From positions 273,713 through 337,712 of the forward strand of contig NZ_JAOAMU010000003.1 of the NCBI RefSeq assembly GCF_025154075.1: a stretch of DNA of 64,000 bases, given 5' to 3'. Made by a program: the position numbers and the translations under genes. The DNA is from Chryseobacterium herbae (GTDB lineage Bacteria; Bacteroidota; Bacteroidia; Flavobacteriales; Weeksellaceae). Position 1 is the stretch's first letter. Every line of letters begins with the position of its first letter. Under the pieces are notes generated by a model, which worked only from the letters and a program-made list of their open reading frames with translations, ran no database searches and was not told where the DNA came from. Shown here piece after piece: positions 8,767 through 18,023 of this stretch.

Positions 8767-9582
8767 CTATGGATAATTTCTGATAAGGCCTTTCACTACA
8801 GCAATCACGTTCGGCATAGCTTTATTGGCTGCATTCAGAACTTCTTCATGAGAAACGGCAAGGGCAATATCCGGTCCGCCAAGATCTGTAATCAGGGAGA
8901 TACAGAAAACGTCCATTGACATATGTCTGGCGACAATCACTTCAGGAACGGTGCTCATTCCCACCATATCCCCACCAATAGCTTTGATCATTCCGTATTC
9001 TGCGGGAGTTTCAAAGGTAGGTCCCTGTAAAGCTACATAAACGCCCTGATGAATCTTAATATTCTGTTCGGCAGCGGCCTTTTCAGCCACTTCGATCATT
9101 TTTTTGTTGTAAGGCTCGCTCATATCCACAAAACGGGGTCCGAACGATTCAATATTTTTGCCACGAAGCGGATGTTCAGGCATCATATTGATATGATCTT
9201 TTAAAATAACAATATCTGCCACACGGTAAGCAGGATTGACACCACCACAGGCATTGGAAAGGATGAGGTTTTTAATACCCAAAAGATGGAAGACCCTTAT
9301 CGGAAAAGTCACGGTTTCCATAGAATGGCCTTCGTAGTAATGAAAGCGTCCGCTCATCATCAAAACTTTTTTGCCTTCGAGGATTCCGTAAATTAATTTT
9401 CCGCCATGTCCTACAACCGTCGTTTGCGGGAAGTTGGGGATTTCAGGATATTCCAGAACGTGAATGGCTTCCACTTCGTCTTGCAATTTTCCCAGTCCGG
9501 ATCCTAAAACGATCGCAAAATCCGGAGTTTCTTTGATAATATTGTGAATGAAATCTGCAGTCTGCTTAATTTTTTCTAACAT
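8767..9582 (-). CDS. punA: purine-nucleoside phosphorylase (trimeric, PNP/MTAP family)
   Basis: 271 residues. The enzyme splits purine nucleosides with phosphate in salvage. Family signatures: VLGSGLGKL near residue 25, GRFHYYEGH, NACGGVN and GPTFETPAEYG, with GDMVGMSTVPEV near the ribose site. It overlaps the 3' end of lpxK by 17 bp and is probably translated from the same mRNA. The symbol follows common naming for this type; subtype is inferred from motifs only. Confidence 0.94.
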   Translation of the reverse strand: MLEKIKQTADFIHNIIKETPDFAIVLGSGLGKLQDEVEAIHVLEYPEIPNFPQTTVVGHGGKLIYGILEGKKVLMMSGRFHYYEGHSMETVTFPIRVFHLLGIKNLILSNACGGVNPAYRVADIVILKDHINMMPEHPLRGKNIESFGPRFVDMSEPYNKKMIEVAEKAAAEQNIKIHQGVYVALQGPTFETPAEYGMIKAIGGDMVGMSTVPEVIVARHMSMDVFCISLITDLGGPDIALAVSHEEVLNAANKAMPNVIAVVKGLIRNYP

Positions 9583-10591
9583 AATCTAAGATGATTTGGT
9601 TGAATTCTTCCTTTTTATCAATGATGACATTGATAGGCCAGTAGTAAACAATTTCTCTAAGATAATCAAAAGTTTTCAGACGTACATAATCTTTCTCCGT
9701 GGTCAGGATCAGTTTGTATTCCCCTAATTTTTTATATTCTGCGATGATTTTTTTGATGTCATCATCCGTAAAATTATGGTGGTCTCTGAATTTTAAATGC
9801 TTAACCCGCTGTGAGAATTTTGCCAGATGCTCAAGAAGAGGTTTCGGATTGGCAATTCCCGTGATCAGGAGGATGTCATAATAATTCAGGTTGTTATCCG
9901 GAAGCATTTTTTCTCTTCCGTACACATTTTCATCGTAGCCGATGGAGGAAAAGAAAACTTTCTGGTTGTGGGAAGGTCTTATCCTCGAAATATAATATCG
10001 TTTGGTTTCTTCGGTAAGTTCATCCGGACATTTGCTGACCATGATGATATCTGCTCTGCTGGAACCATTTCGGGATTCTCTTAAATCTCCGGCAGGAAGA
10101 AGATGGTCTTTGAAATAAGGATCATTAAAGTCCGTCATCAGAATATTGAATCCTGCTTTGATCGCTCTGTGCTGTAAAGCATCGTCGAGAACAAGAATAT
10201 CCAGGTCCATATCTTCGATTACTTTTTTAGCGCCGGGAACTCTTTCTTCTGAAACAGCAATAACGAAACGGTTTTTAAAACGTTCAAAAAGTTGCATGGC
10301 TTCGTCGCCTACTACTTTATAATTGCTTTCATAATTCGTTACTTCGTAGCCTTTGCTCAGTCTTCCGTACCCACGTGATAGGACGCCTGTCCTGTAGTGT
10401 TTGGACAGATATTGGGCAAGATACATCACCATAGGCGATTTTCCGCTTCCGCCCACAGAAAGGTTTCCGACATTGATTATCGGAGTCTTGAACTTAGTTG
10501 TCTTAAAAACTCCCAGATCATACATTGTGTTTCGGATACCCGTTACCAAATGATAACCAAGGGAAAAAGGATAAAGGTACCATCTTTTCAT
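9566..10591 (-). CDS. lpxK: tetraacyldisaccharide 4'-kinase
   Basis: A 341-residue lipid A biosynthesis kinase that phosphorylates the 4' position of the disaccharide precursor at the inner membrane. The N-terminal membrane-associated helix is followed by the P-loop VGNLSVGGSGKSP at 41-53, then DILVLDDALQHRAIKAG with the catalytic-type DD. The C-terminal half has EYKLILTTEKDYVRL. Length is typical. It is divergent from truA, and the start is fixed by MKRWYLYPFS. A TATTTTTG motif lies only 7 nt upstream, implying a very short leader. Confidence 0.95.
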   Translation of the reverse strand: MKRWYLYPFSLGYHLVTGIRNTMYDLGVFKTTKFKTPIINVGNLSVGGSGKSPMVMYLAQYLSKHYRTGVLSRGYGRLSKGYEVTNYESNYKVVGDEAMQLFERFKNRFVIAVSEERVPGAKKVIEDMDLDILVLDDALQHRAIKAGFNILMTDFNDPYFKDHLLPAGDLRESRNGSSRADIIMVSKCPDELTEETKRYYISRIRPSHNQKVFFSSIGYDENVYGREKMLPDNNLNYYDILLITGIANPKPLLEHLAKFSQRVKHLKFRDHHNFTDDDIKKIIAEYKKLGEYKLILTTEKDYVRLKTFDYLREIVYYWPINVIIDKKEEFNQIILDYVRKN

Positions 10592-10598
10592 ACGTTTG

Positions 10599-10606
10599 CA
10601 AAAATA
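10599..10606 (-). promoter_or_regulatory. candidate -7 promoter element of lpxK
   Basis: On the minus strand TATTTTTG matches the Bacteroidota -7 consensus TANNTTTG and ends 7 nt before the lpxK start codon. A convincing -33 TTTG was not found at the usual spacing, so this is tentative. Confidence 0.35.
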
Positions 10607-10674
10607 GGAATTTTCGTAAGGATTTTGTGTAATATTCTCAAAGACTTTTCAACAAATATTTCATTAAATTAAAG

Positions 10675-10682
10675 TATTTTTG
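10675..10682 (+). promoter_or_regulatory. candidate -7 promoter element of truA
   Basis: TATTTTTG matches TANNTTTG and ends 19 nt before the proposed truA TTG start, giving a leader of roughly a dozen nucleotides. The -33 element is not obvious. Confidence 0.35.
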
Positions 10683-10701
10683 TGGAGTTATTTTTAATGC
10701 A

Positions 10702-11436
10702 TTGAGATACTTTATTGAATTTTCTTATAATGGCAAAAATTATTTCGGTTACCAGATACAGCCGGATGCCATTTCTGTACAGGAAGAACTGGAAAAAGCG
10801 CTTTCCACCATATTAAGGGAAGAGATCAAAACAACAGGTGCCGGAAGGACAGATACCGGTGTTCACGCCAAAAAAATATTTGCCCATTTCGATACGGAGA
10901 AAGAAGTGGATGCACTCAACCTTCCTTATAAGATGAACAGCTTCCTGCCTCCCGATATCAGTATAAAAAGGATTTTTAAGGTCAAAGATGACTTTCATGC
11001 CCGTTTCGATGCGACGTACAGAACGTATGAATATTATATTTCTCTGGCAAAAAATCCATTCACGCAGGAATCTGCCTGGCAGCACTGGAAAAGACAGCTG
11101 GATATCCACAAAATGAACGAAGCCTGCAAAATTCTATTTGAATATGAGGACTTTACCAGTTTTGCCAAATTAAAAACGGACAACAAAACCAATATCTGTA
11201 AAATGTACAAAGCAGAGTGGGAGCAGGATGGAACAGAACTTAAGTTTACGGTTTCAGCCAATCGTTTCCTGAGAAATATGGTACGTGCGATTGTAGGAAC
11301 CATGGTGGAAATCGGAAGTGGTAAAATAAAACCTGAAGATCTGCGTAAAATTATTGAAGATAAACACCGCAATGCTGCCGGAACTTCAGCACCAGGACAC
11401 GGACTGTTTCTTGTAGATGTTGGCTATGAATTTTAG
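10702..11436 (+). CDS. truA: tRNA pseudouridine(38-40) synthase
   Basis: A 244-residue enzyme converting uridines 38-40 of the tRNA anticodon stem-loop to pseudouridine. The catalytic aspartate is D51 in GAGRTDTGVHA. Later conserved blocks are DFHARFDATYRTYEYYI and SANRFLRNMVRAIVGTMVEIG. Translation most likely starts at a TTG, because the reading frame enters the conserved N-terminus (RYFIEFSYNG) directly and the nearby ATG at 10697 is out of frame. Length is normal. Confidence 0.94.
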   Translation: MRYFIEFSYNGKNYFGYQIQPDAISVQEELEKALSTILREEIKTTGAGRTDTGVHAKKIFAHFDTEKEVDALNLPYKMNSFLPPDISIKRIFKVKDDFHARFDATYRTYEYYISLAKNPFTQESAWQHWKRQLDIHKMNEACKILFEYEDFTSFAKLKTDNKTNICKMYKAEWEQDGTELKFTVSANRFLRNMVRAIVGTMVEIGSGKIKPEDLRKIIEDKHRNAAGTSAPGHGLFLVDVGYEF

Positions 11437-11666
11437 TCAGGAAGGTACAAAACTCATATAATCATTTCAACGTTTTTTGTATAGTACTCTGTTTGTTCAC
11501 AATACGGAAAAAATTGCTATTTTAGCAGGATAACTATTTCCATGAAAAGATTCTTTGCATTCCCTTTCTTTAGCATAAAGTGTTCTTTGGTGGAAATAGA
11601 AAAGTACTGAACGTATGATGAATTCAGGAAAGGCCTGAGTTTTCTGCTATTAATAAAACACGAATT

Positions 11667-12008
11667 ATGTTATCAATCTTTATTCTTATCGGAGCCTACC
11701 GATATTACGCACAGCTTGCCGAAAGGTTCGGAAAAACAAAATGGCACTACGGGCTTTTCGCTATTGGAGTGTATCTGGGAACGCAATTGTTTTTTGGTTT
11801 TTCTTATGGAATTTATCAGGGAATTAATGATCCGGACTCTCTGGAGGAAGTCAGCTATACAGGGTTTTCTATCGTTAATATTATCAGCTGGATTATTTCC
11901 ATTGCAGCCGTATATGGCGTTTATCAGCTTCTTGAAAGAAAATTTGTAAAAGAACATGTGAATAAACCTTCTTTGGAAATTGAAAAAATCGGGGAGAAGA
12001 ATTTATAA
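11667..12008 (+). CDS. small integral membrane protein, unknown function
   Basis: 113 residues with three hydrophobic segments (about 1-12, 27-46 and 68-90), separated by charged loops and ending in a charged C-terminal tail. No known family was recognised. It stands between truA and a hairpin-rich gap before the ABC exporter. The 230 bp upstream contain a perfect 9-bp inverted repeat (CTATTTCCA/TGGAAATAG) but no other clear gene. Confidence 0.65.
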   Translation: MLSIFILIGAYRYYAQLAERFGKTKWHYGLFAIGVYLGTQLFFGFSYGIYQGINDPDSLEEVSYTGFSIVNIISWIISIAAVYGVYQLLERKFVKEHVNKPSLEIEKIGEKNL

Positions 12009-12029
12009 AATTTAGATGACCAAGGGCAG

Positions 12030-12083
12030 GTGACTGAGGTTCTCGAAGTCACTGATACGTTGGCTTCGAGCGCCTCAGCCAAC
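12030..12083. repeat. intergenic palindromic repeat
   Basis: CTGAGGTTCTCGAAG (12034-12048) and CTTCGAGCGCCTCAG (12064-12078) are inverted copies matching at 13 of 15 positions. Each arm is bordered by its own small stem (GTGACT/AGTCAC and GTTGGCT/AGCCAAC). It looks like a REP-type element of flavobacterial intergenic DNA and may terminate the preceding gene. Confidence 0.7.
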
Positions 12084-12252
12084 TTTTGGAGTTATTAGAA
12101 TAAGCCGGAGAAACTATAAACCGGGATGACTTAATCTGTGGCAAAAAAGGTTGAAAAACTGTGCTTAATATATTCATACTGTAAATAACCCTTATCTGAA
12201 ATTTTCTATAACGAATTGATGAAGTTGTAAAGGCTGTCAAATTATAAAGTCT

Positions 12253-12260
12253 TATTTTTG
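12253..12260 (+). promoter_or_regulatory. candidate -7 promoter element of the ABC exporter
   Basis: TATTTTTG, followed by CATAGAATTT, matches the Bacteroidota -7 motif 34 nt before the ABC gene start. A TTG at 12225 is a possible but distant -33 partner. Confidence 0.35.
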
Positions 12261-12294
12261 CATAGAATTTTAAATTCTTTCTTCAACTCGTACA

Positions 12295-14055
12295 ATGAAA
12301 AAACAAGATACCTGGGAGATTGTTAAGAGGCTGTTCTTTATTGGAATGAAATTCCGTTCCTGGTTCATCCTTACTTTGATAATTTCCGTCATACTGTCCA
12401 TAGTTTCTACCTACAGGCCCTATCTTACCATGGAAGTGGTGGATAATGATATTACCAGGCTGCAGGATAAGGCTTTGATGATGAAGCATATCTATATTTT
12501 GGTAGGTTTGGTTTTTGCAGAGACTATTTTAAACTTTTTCTTAGTTTATTTTTCAAATTATATTTCGCAGAACGTTATCCGTGATATCCGCGAGAGGCTG
12601 TATGCGAAGCTGATCTATTTCAGAGCCTCATTTTTTGACAAAACGCCTATCGGACAGCTTGTGACGCGTGCTGTTGGGGATGTGGAAACCATTGCCACGG
12701 TTTATACCGACGGTTTCCTGATGGTTTTTGGAGATATTCTTAGAATTGTATTTGTTCTAATAATGATGTTCAGTACGAATGTCCATCTGAGTTATATTAC
12801 ATTGGCGATCCTTCCATTAATGGTGGTGATCACCAGATTTTTCCAGAAAAGATTGAAAAAAGCTTTCGGGGACGAGAGAACCTGGACCGCGAATCAGAAC
12901 TCTTTTGTTCAGGAAAGACTGGCAGGAATGTCTATTATTCAGGTATTCAACAGACAGGGTGCTGAATTTAAAAGATTTGATGACATTAATATTACCCTGA
13001 AAAGTGCTTTATTGAGAACGGTTTTCATTTTCTCATTATTCTTTCCGGTCGTAGAATTGATTTCCTCATTATTCATCGGATTTATCCTTTTTTATGGCGG
13101 GTATATCACGATCAGTGCCGGTGTTGTTATTGCATTTATCCAATATATCTCTATGCTGATCCGTCCGTTAAGACAGATTGCAGATCGTTTCAATAATATC
13201 CAGAGGGGAATCGTAGGGGCAGAAAGAGTATTAGGGGTGATGGATGAAGATTACGCAATGCCAAATACGGGAACGGTGAAGAAAGATCACTTTGACGGTA
13301 AAATTGAATTTGAAAACGTACGTTTCGCCTACGATGAAAAGCAGGAAGTATTGAAAGGAATAGATTTTAAAGTAAATCCGGGAGAAACGGTAGCTATCGT
13401 GGGTGCCACGGGTGCGGGGAAATCTACGATTATCAGCTTGATCACAAGACTTTATGATATCAATTCCGGAAGAATCGTTATTGATGATGTTGATTTAAAG
13501 GATTACGAACTGTATAACCTGAGAAGTCATATCGGTGTGGTGTTGCAGGATGTGTTTCTTTTCCACGGAAGTATTTTTGAAAACCTTGCGTTTGGTGACG
13601 ATACTATTACGTTGGAAAAAATAAGAGCAGGAGCCAGGGAAATTGAAGTGGATGAATTTATCGAACAGCTTCCTGGCGGCTATGAATTCGTAGTAAGTGA
13701 AAGAGGTTCCTCCATTTCTTTAGGACAGAGACAGCTGTTGTCTTTCCTAAGGGCTTATTTATCAGATCCTAAAATTCTGATTCTGGATGAAGCAACCTCT
13801 TCGATAGATCATGAAAGTGAAAAACTGATCCAGAGAGCAACAGAGAAAATTACTAAAAACAGAACTTCCATTATCATTGCCCACAGACTTTCAACTATTG
13901 AAAAAGCAGATAAAATTATTGTCATGGAGCATGGCAAAATCGTGGAAGAAGGAAAGCATTTAGAGCTTCTTGATAAGAACGGATACTACTCAACACTCTA
14001 CAAAGCACAGCTGAGACATGAAGTGGAACTGGAAGAAGAAGAGCAGAATTCATAG
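12295..14055 (+). CDS. ABC exporter, fused permease and ATPase (MsbA/MdlB-like)
   Basis: A 586-residue half-transporter. Six transmembrane helices occupy about residues 20-300, followed by an ATPase domain: Walker A GATGAGKST at 370-378, signature SLGQRQ at 475-480 (a variant of LSGGQ), Walker B ILILDEA at 494-500 with E499, and switch H in IIAHR. It probably flips lipid or exports a drug or peptide across the inner membrane as a dimer. It has no N-terminal C39 peptidase domain, so it is not a dedicated double-glycine peptide exporter. No partner half-transporter is adjacent. Confidence 0.9.
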   Translation: MKKQDTWEIVKRLFFIGMKFRSWFILTLIISVILSIVSTYRPYLTMEVVDNDITRLQDKALMMKHIYILVGLVFAETILNFFLVYFSNYISQNVIRDIRERLYAKLIYFRASFFDKTPIGQLVTRAVGDVETIATVYTDGFLMVFGDILRIVFVLIMMFSTNVHLSYITLAILPLMVVITRFFQKRLKKAFGDERTWTANQNSFVQERLAGMSIIQVFNRQGAEFKRFDDINITLKSALLRTVFIFSLFFPVVELISSLFIGFILFYGGYITISAGVVIAFIQYISMLIRPLRQIADRFNNIQRGIVGAERVLGVMDEDYAMPNTGTVKKDHFDGKIEFENVRFAYDEKQEVLKGIDFKVNPGETVAIVGATGAGKSTIISLITRLYDINSGRIVIDDVDLKDYELYNLRSHIGVVLQDVFLFHGSIFENLAFGDDTITLEKIRAGAREIEVDEFIEQLPGGYEFVVSERGSSISLGQRQLLSFLRAYLSDPKILILDEATSSIDHESEKLIQRATEKITKNRTSIIIAHRLSTIEKADKIIVMEHGKIVEEGKHLELLDKNGYYSTLYKAQLRHEVELEEEEQNS

Positions 14056-14080
14056 ATCAATTGATTTTGTATATAAAACA

Positions 14081-14107
14081 AAAAGAGAGCCTCGCAGCTC
14101 TCTTTTT
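14081..14107. terminator. bidirectional terminator
   Basis: AAAGAGAGC and GCTCTCTTT form a 9-bp stem with a six-base loop and T/A tracts on both sides. It lies between the convergent ABC and M43 protease genes and can end both. Confidence 0.88.
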
Positions 14108-14123
14108 TATTTGAATAGTTTTC

Positions 14124-15917
14124 TTAGAATCTTAATTTCTTAGTGACCACTTTTCCGTTTTCCAGAACCGCAGTTACCGTTAAAATCGTATTCTTTTCAT
14201 TCACAGGAAATCTGAATTCAGAAGATTTTATATCTGTTCTGCCGGTAAGCAGCCTTCCTGAAGCATCATAAATATGAAGTGAAGATATTTTCAGATCACT
14301 TTTTATGTATACAGCGTTCTCATCTTTAATGATCTCTGCGGTATTTACCTTGGTTACATTTTCTACAGCCAGTAATCCGGGACGCGTAATGATCACCGAA
14401 TAATCTTCTACCTGCCCATATTTTGGAGTATAGCATGCCGTAACAGCTGTTCCGTTAAATTCACCGATAACTCTCATTCTTAAAGCGGTGTTGGCTACAG
14501 CAGTTGCAGGAGGTGTTACAGAAGCCGTCGCAACAGAGCCGCTGCTGATGCCACTTTGATTAAGGACAAGTTCAGTCGTTTCATTGAACTGCCCGTCATT
14601 GTTATAATCGATATAAGCTTTGATAATATGCGAATTGCTGGTTCCCGGTGCAACGGTAAGGGTTGTTGCCGTACCACCAGGAATCGTGGTTTTGGAAACA
14701 CCTGCGCAGTAATTTCCGGTAAAATTTTCGTAGAAATTATTGGAAGCCTGTTTATAGTTTGAAGAATAATTATTGATATCTCCAAATTTTACAGAGGTGA
14801 TTCCAAGATTAGTGCCTCCCGGATTTGTGATAGAAGTTGGAGCACATGCGGAGGTTAAGACACTGCTGTTATTAGGTATCGTGGAAGAAGCAACAGGGGA
14901 GTTGATCAAAGACTGTCTGTACTGCAGGAGTTGTGCCGTTGCCCGGTCGGTCTGTCCGGAAGTAAATAAGTCTCTGAAGCAGTAAGTATATGCCATAACG
15001 TTTCTCTCACCACCCGCGTAAGCCACACTGGTACACGGATTAATCTGTCCCGTCTGGCAGCTGCTTGGCACAGACGAGTGATAAAGACTTTTCATAGGTT
15101 CTGTATCGCAAACCAGATCTCCCTGTAATGTACAATCAGTATTGGTAGGGCAAGCTCCTGTAGATTCAGTATAGCCTTCATGAGTATGACGAAGTCCCAG
15201 CGCATGTCCGAATTCATGGGCTAACGTTTGTTTATTCACTGCAGAAGCGCTTGTGGCCATGAAAGAATAATCCTTGCTGCCTCCCGGATAGTAAGCATAT
15301 CCGTTCAGGGCCCCTGCATTGGAAGTTAGTTTCTTCACGACATAGATATTGTAATATTTGCTGGTGTCCCACATCCCTAAGGCGGTGATCTCGGTAGCAG
15401 CTACTGCATTGGTGGTATTGTCATCATTGACACCTCCGCTTACATATTTTGGAAGATGGGAGGCATTGATTCTGTTAATCCCATTGGTAGCGGCACAGCT
15501 TGGATTCACTTTGGCAAAAACAAATTTCACAGGTAACACAGCACTGGTGCCGGACATACCGCTGGTTGAACTTCCGGAAAAAACGCCGTTTGAATAATTC
15601 ACCCATGCAATAATATCAGCGTCGGATTTGTTATTTACCGTTCCTATGGCACTTCCGTCACCGACTACATGGACCACGACAGGTATTTCATAGACTAGTT
15701 TTTTGTTGATGGTCTTAGCAAATTTTCCGCTTTTGATCAGTTTAGATATTTCTAAATTAAAAGCATCATCCTGAGCTTTCTGTTCCGGATACCTTTCATA
15801 ATGTTTCCGCATCAGTTCATCCGTTCCACACTCCTGGAATTCCAGCTTCTGCGAATGAAAATTGGAGCATAGAACCCCACAGGTAATTAAAAATAGTAGT
15901 TTTTTCATAATATTCAT
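14124..15917 (-). CDS. secreted M43-family zinc metalloprotease with T9SS tail
   Basis: 597 residues. A signal peptide (residues 1-22) is followed by a metalloprotease domain with HEFGHALGLRH at 234-244 (HExxHxxGxxH) and Met-turn M308 in NVMAY, the pappalysin/cytophagalysin pattern. Next comes a GEVED-type domain (about 370-510, ending KYGQVEDYSVII). The C-terminal ~75 residues resemble a type-A T9SS sorting domain (SSLHIYDASGRLL... ending KKLRF). It is predicted to cross the outer membrane by T9SS and to degrade extracellular protein. Single-gene unit, convergent with the ABC exporter. Confidence 0.93.
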   Translation of the reverse strand: MNIMKKLLFLITCGVLCSNFHSQKLEFQECGTDELMRKHYERYPEQKAQDDAFNLEISKLIKSGKFAKTINKKLVYEIPVVVHVVGDGSAIGTVNNKSDADIIAWVNYSNGVFSGSSTSGMSGTSAVLPVKFVFAKVNPSCAATNGINRINASHLPKYVSGGVNDDNTTNAVAATEITALGMWDTSKYYNIYVVKKLTSNAGALNGYAYYPGGSKDYSFMATSASAVNKQTLAHEFGHALGLRHTHEGYTESTGACPTNTDCTLQGDLVCDTEPMKSLYHSSVPSSCQTGQINPCTSVAYAGGERNVMAYTYCFRDLFTSGQTDRATAQLLQYRQSLINSPVASSTIPNNSSVLTSACAPTSITNPGGTNLGITSVKFGDINNYSSNYKQASNNFYENFTGNYCAGVSKTTIPGGTATTLTVAPGTSNSHIIKAYIDYNNDGQFNETTELVLNQSGISSGSVATASVTPPATAVANTALRMRVIGEFNGTAVTACYTPKYGQVEDYSVIITRPGLLAVENVTKVNTAEIIKDENAVYIKSDLKISSLHIYDASGRLLTGRTDIKSSEFRFPVNEKNTILTVTAVLENGKVVTKKLRF

Positions 15918-16092
15918 ATTGGTATTTTTCTGGTTATTAAAAATAATTAAAAAGAAATTAAAATATTGATATATGAAATAAAATCTATTTAATAATGAAA
16001 TAAAAGTTTTATTTTAATGTAATTATTGTTAAAAAATGAATGTAATATTTAATTATATGAATATTGTATAATTTATTACATTAAGTAGCTTT

Positions 16093-16121
16093 CAACAAAA
16101 AAACTTTGTATTTTTTGTTGA
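16093..16121 (-). terminator. AT-rich hairpin after the membrane partner gene
   Basis: CAACAAAAAA and TTTTTTGTTG form an AT-rich stem immediately beyond the stop of the 196-residue membrane protein. Position and symmetry suit a weak terminator; the remaining 16122-15918 gap holds nothing else recognisable. Confidence 0.45.
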
Positions 16122-16712
16122 TTATTCTTTCAATTGTTCATTGATTTCTTCAAATTTATTAATCAGTCCATTCAATTTTTCCTGCTGTTTCTTTATGGTT
16201 TTGGGTCTAAGATAAAACCAGTTGAAGGCGATCCATAAAAAAGTGAGCCCATACGTTAAAACTGCATAAATCATCTCCATTCTTGAAGCGTATTCATACA
16301 TATACAGACTGATTCCTGCGAACAGCATGATGAAATACAAGTTCAGCATAGTGGTTTGCATAAATTTCTGCTTACTCTTAAGTGAATACAGACTCTGCAG
16401 ATATTCAGCATTTGTTTGTGTACTGTCGAGTTTATAAATAGGACTGAACAGTTTATTGTAAGCAAACAGGAAAATAACCATGGCCAGAATAACCAGTACA
16501 ATTCCGATTTTGGTTGAGATAAGCTGAGGCTGATAATAATACCAGATAAATCCTATGAATAGGCTGGTGAGGATCAGCAAAACATTGGTAATCAATAGTT
16601 TTCTTAAGTTCTCATTTTTAAATTTCTTAAGCCTTCCAAGCAGTTCTTCTATACTAGGTTTCTCAGCAGTCTGCTGCTTCCAGAGGTTTTTAAAATCTAT
16701 ATTAGTAGCCAT
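16122..16712 (-). CDS. membrane protein in ECF sigma operon (possible anti-sigma)
   Basis: 196 residues, with a soluble N-terminus of about 35 residues and four hydrophobic helices (about 38-57, 65-86, 117-137 and 142-165), then a lysine/glutamate-rich C-terminal helix. Its start overlaps the sigma-factor gene by 11 bp, the arrangement seen for sigma/anti-sigma pairs, but no zinc-binding anti-sigma motif or named family is visible. The regulatory role is inferred from context only. Confidence 0.7.
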   Translation of the reverse strand: MATNIDFKNLWKQQTAEKPSIEELLGRLKKFKNENLRKLLITNVLLILTSLFIGFIWYYYQPQLISTKIGIVLVILAMVIFLFAYNKLFSPIYKLDSTQTNAEYLQSLYSLKSKQKFMQTTMLNLYFIMLFAGISLYMYEYASRMEMIYAVLTYGLTFLWIAFNWFYLRPKTIKKQQEKLNGLINKFEEINEQLKE

Positions 16713-17172
16713 TTTCTTTGAATCTTTTTGTTAATTTTTCTTTTATCCTGTGAATCCTTACCCTTATGTTAGGTTCCGAAAGTCCCACGATACCAGCGAT
16801 TTCCGCCTGCCTTATTTCTTCCAGTTCCAGTGAGATAATGATCCTGTCCGTTTCAGGCAATTCCGAAATAAACTGATACAGCAACTGGATCTGCGGTTCC
16901 ATAGATTCCTGTTTTTTTTCTTCGAGATGAATGGGAAGTTCCGCTTTAGTAAATCTTTTCTCCTTTTCAATCTGTTTTAAACAGTTATTCGAAGCAATTC
17001 TGAAGATCCACGTTCCAATGCTGGATTCATTCCTGAATTTCGGAAGCTGCCGCCAGACAATAATGAAGGTTTCCTGAGCGAGATCCTGTGCCAGGTCAGA
17101 ATTGTTGACATATCCCATGCATAAACGGAATATCTTCTGCCAGTACAGTTCATATATATCTTCAAATACCAT
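16702..17172 (-). CDS. ECF-type RNA polymerase sigma factor
   Basis: A 156-residue sigma-70 family protein. Region 2 contains DLAQDLAQETFIIVWRQL and GTWIFRIASNNCLKQIEKEKR. Region 4 contains LPETDRIIISLELEEIRQAE followed by IAGIVGLSEPNIRVRIHRIKEKL. It should direct transcription of a small regulon. It is flanked by a TAATG-coupled upstream hydrolase gene and an overlapping downstream membrane protein gene, so all three are probably one operon. Confidence 0.93.
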   Translation of the reverse strand: MVFEDIYELYWQKIFRLCMGYVNNSDLAQDLAQETFIIVWRQLPKFRNESSIGTWIFRIASNNCLKQIEKEKRFTKAELPIHLEEKKQESMEPQIQLLYQFISELPETDRIIISLELEEIRQAEIAGIVGLSEPNIRVRIHRIKEKLTKRFKENGY

Positions 17173-18023
17173 TATTTGGAGGATAAAAAGTTATTCAACT
17201 GTGCAAAATACCATTCTTTGTCGTCATACATGATAAAATGAAGCCCTTTTAAAGCATATCTCATATCTGTATTTTTTAAATTTTTATATTGGTTTTCAAT
17301 AGCCGGTTTAAAATTAACAAAATAAGATTCCAGAAGGATAAGCGAAGGACATTGAATCGTTTTTATTTTTTCACGTAAATCTGTATTGGAGAAATCACAG
17401 TACATCTTTGCAAAAGTGGTCCGGTCGGATTTCATGCTCCAGTCAATCACTGTTTTCTGCATAGCTGGATCGGCTACAAGATGTGGAATAGTGCCGGTTT
17501 GCATTTGTTTAAACTGTTCATCATTCATCGCTTTTAATGTATTGATTGTTGAGGTACAGTCGTTATTTTCTTTAGAGGTAAAATTCGGATTCGATAATGC
17601 TGCCAGACACGGAAGTGTATCTACAACCACTATTTTTGCAATAAGCTCCGGATAATCTGCAGCCAATGCCATAGCCAGACCGCCTCCCATACTGTGTCCA
17701 ATGATGACAGGCTTGTCAATTTTCTGATCCTTGATATAAGCTGCAATTTCTTTTTCCCAGTCCTTAAAACTGGCATCTGCCAATGGTGGTACTCCCGCAA
17801 ATCCTTTCATCGTTAAAACATAGCAGGAAAATTGACTGTCAAATTGAGTTACTGTTTCGTTCCAAACGTCTCCCGAAGAAGCAAATCCTGGAATAAAAAT
17901 AATGGTCTGTTTGCCGTGTCCAGTTTTTTTGATTTCAAAAGGATACGTTTTTGTCTGTCCGAATATATTGCATGCTGCTGCAAAAACTAACATCAGGATA
18001 AAGAAGATTCTGTATTTTTTCAT
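17172..18023 (-). CDS. exported alpha/beta hydrolase
   Basis: 283 residues. The signal sequence MKKYRIFFILMLVFAAAC fits a lipoprotein signal (possible lipidated C18) or a simple signal peptide ending FGQ. The alpha/beta hydrolase fold has nucleophile S111 in GHSMGG (109-114) and likely catalytic H262 in GLHF. The oxyanion region is IFIPGFASSG. The TAATG stop/start overlap couples it to the ECF sigma gene. A hydrolase leading a sigma-factor operon is unusual. Substrate unknown. Confidence 0.85.
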   Translation of the reverse strand: MKKYRIFFILMLVFAAACNIFGQTKTYPFEIKKTGHGKQTIIFIPGFASSGDVWNETVTQFDSQFSCYVLTMKGFAGVPPLADASFKDWEKEIAAYIKDQKIDKPVIIGHSMGGGLAMALAADYPELIAKIVVVDTLPCLAALSNPNFTSKENNDCTSTINTLKAMNDEQFKQMQTGTIPHLVADPAMQKTVIDWSMKSDRTTFAKMYCDFSNTDLREKIKTIQCPSLILLESYFVNFKPAIENQYKNLKNTDMRYALKGLHFIMYDDKEWYFAQLNNFLSSK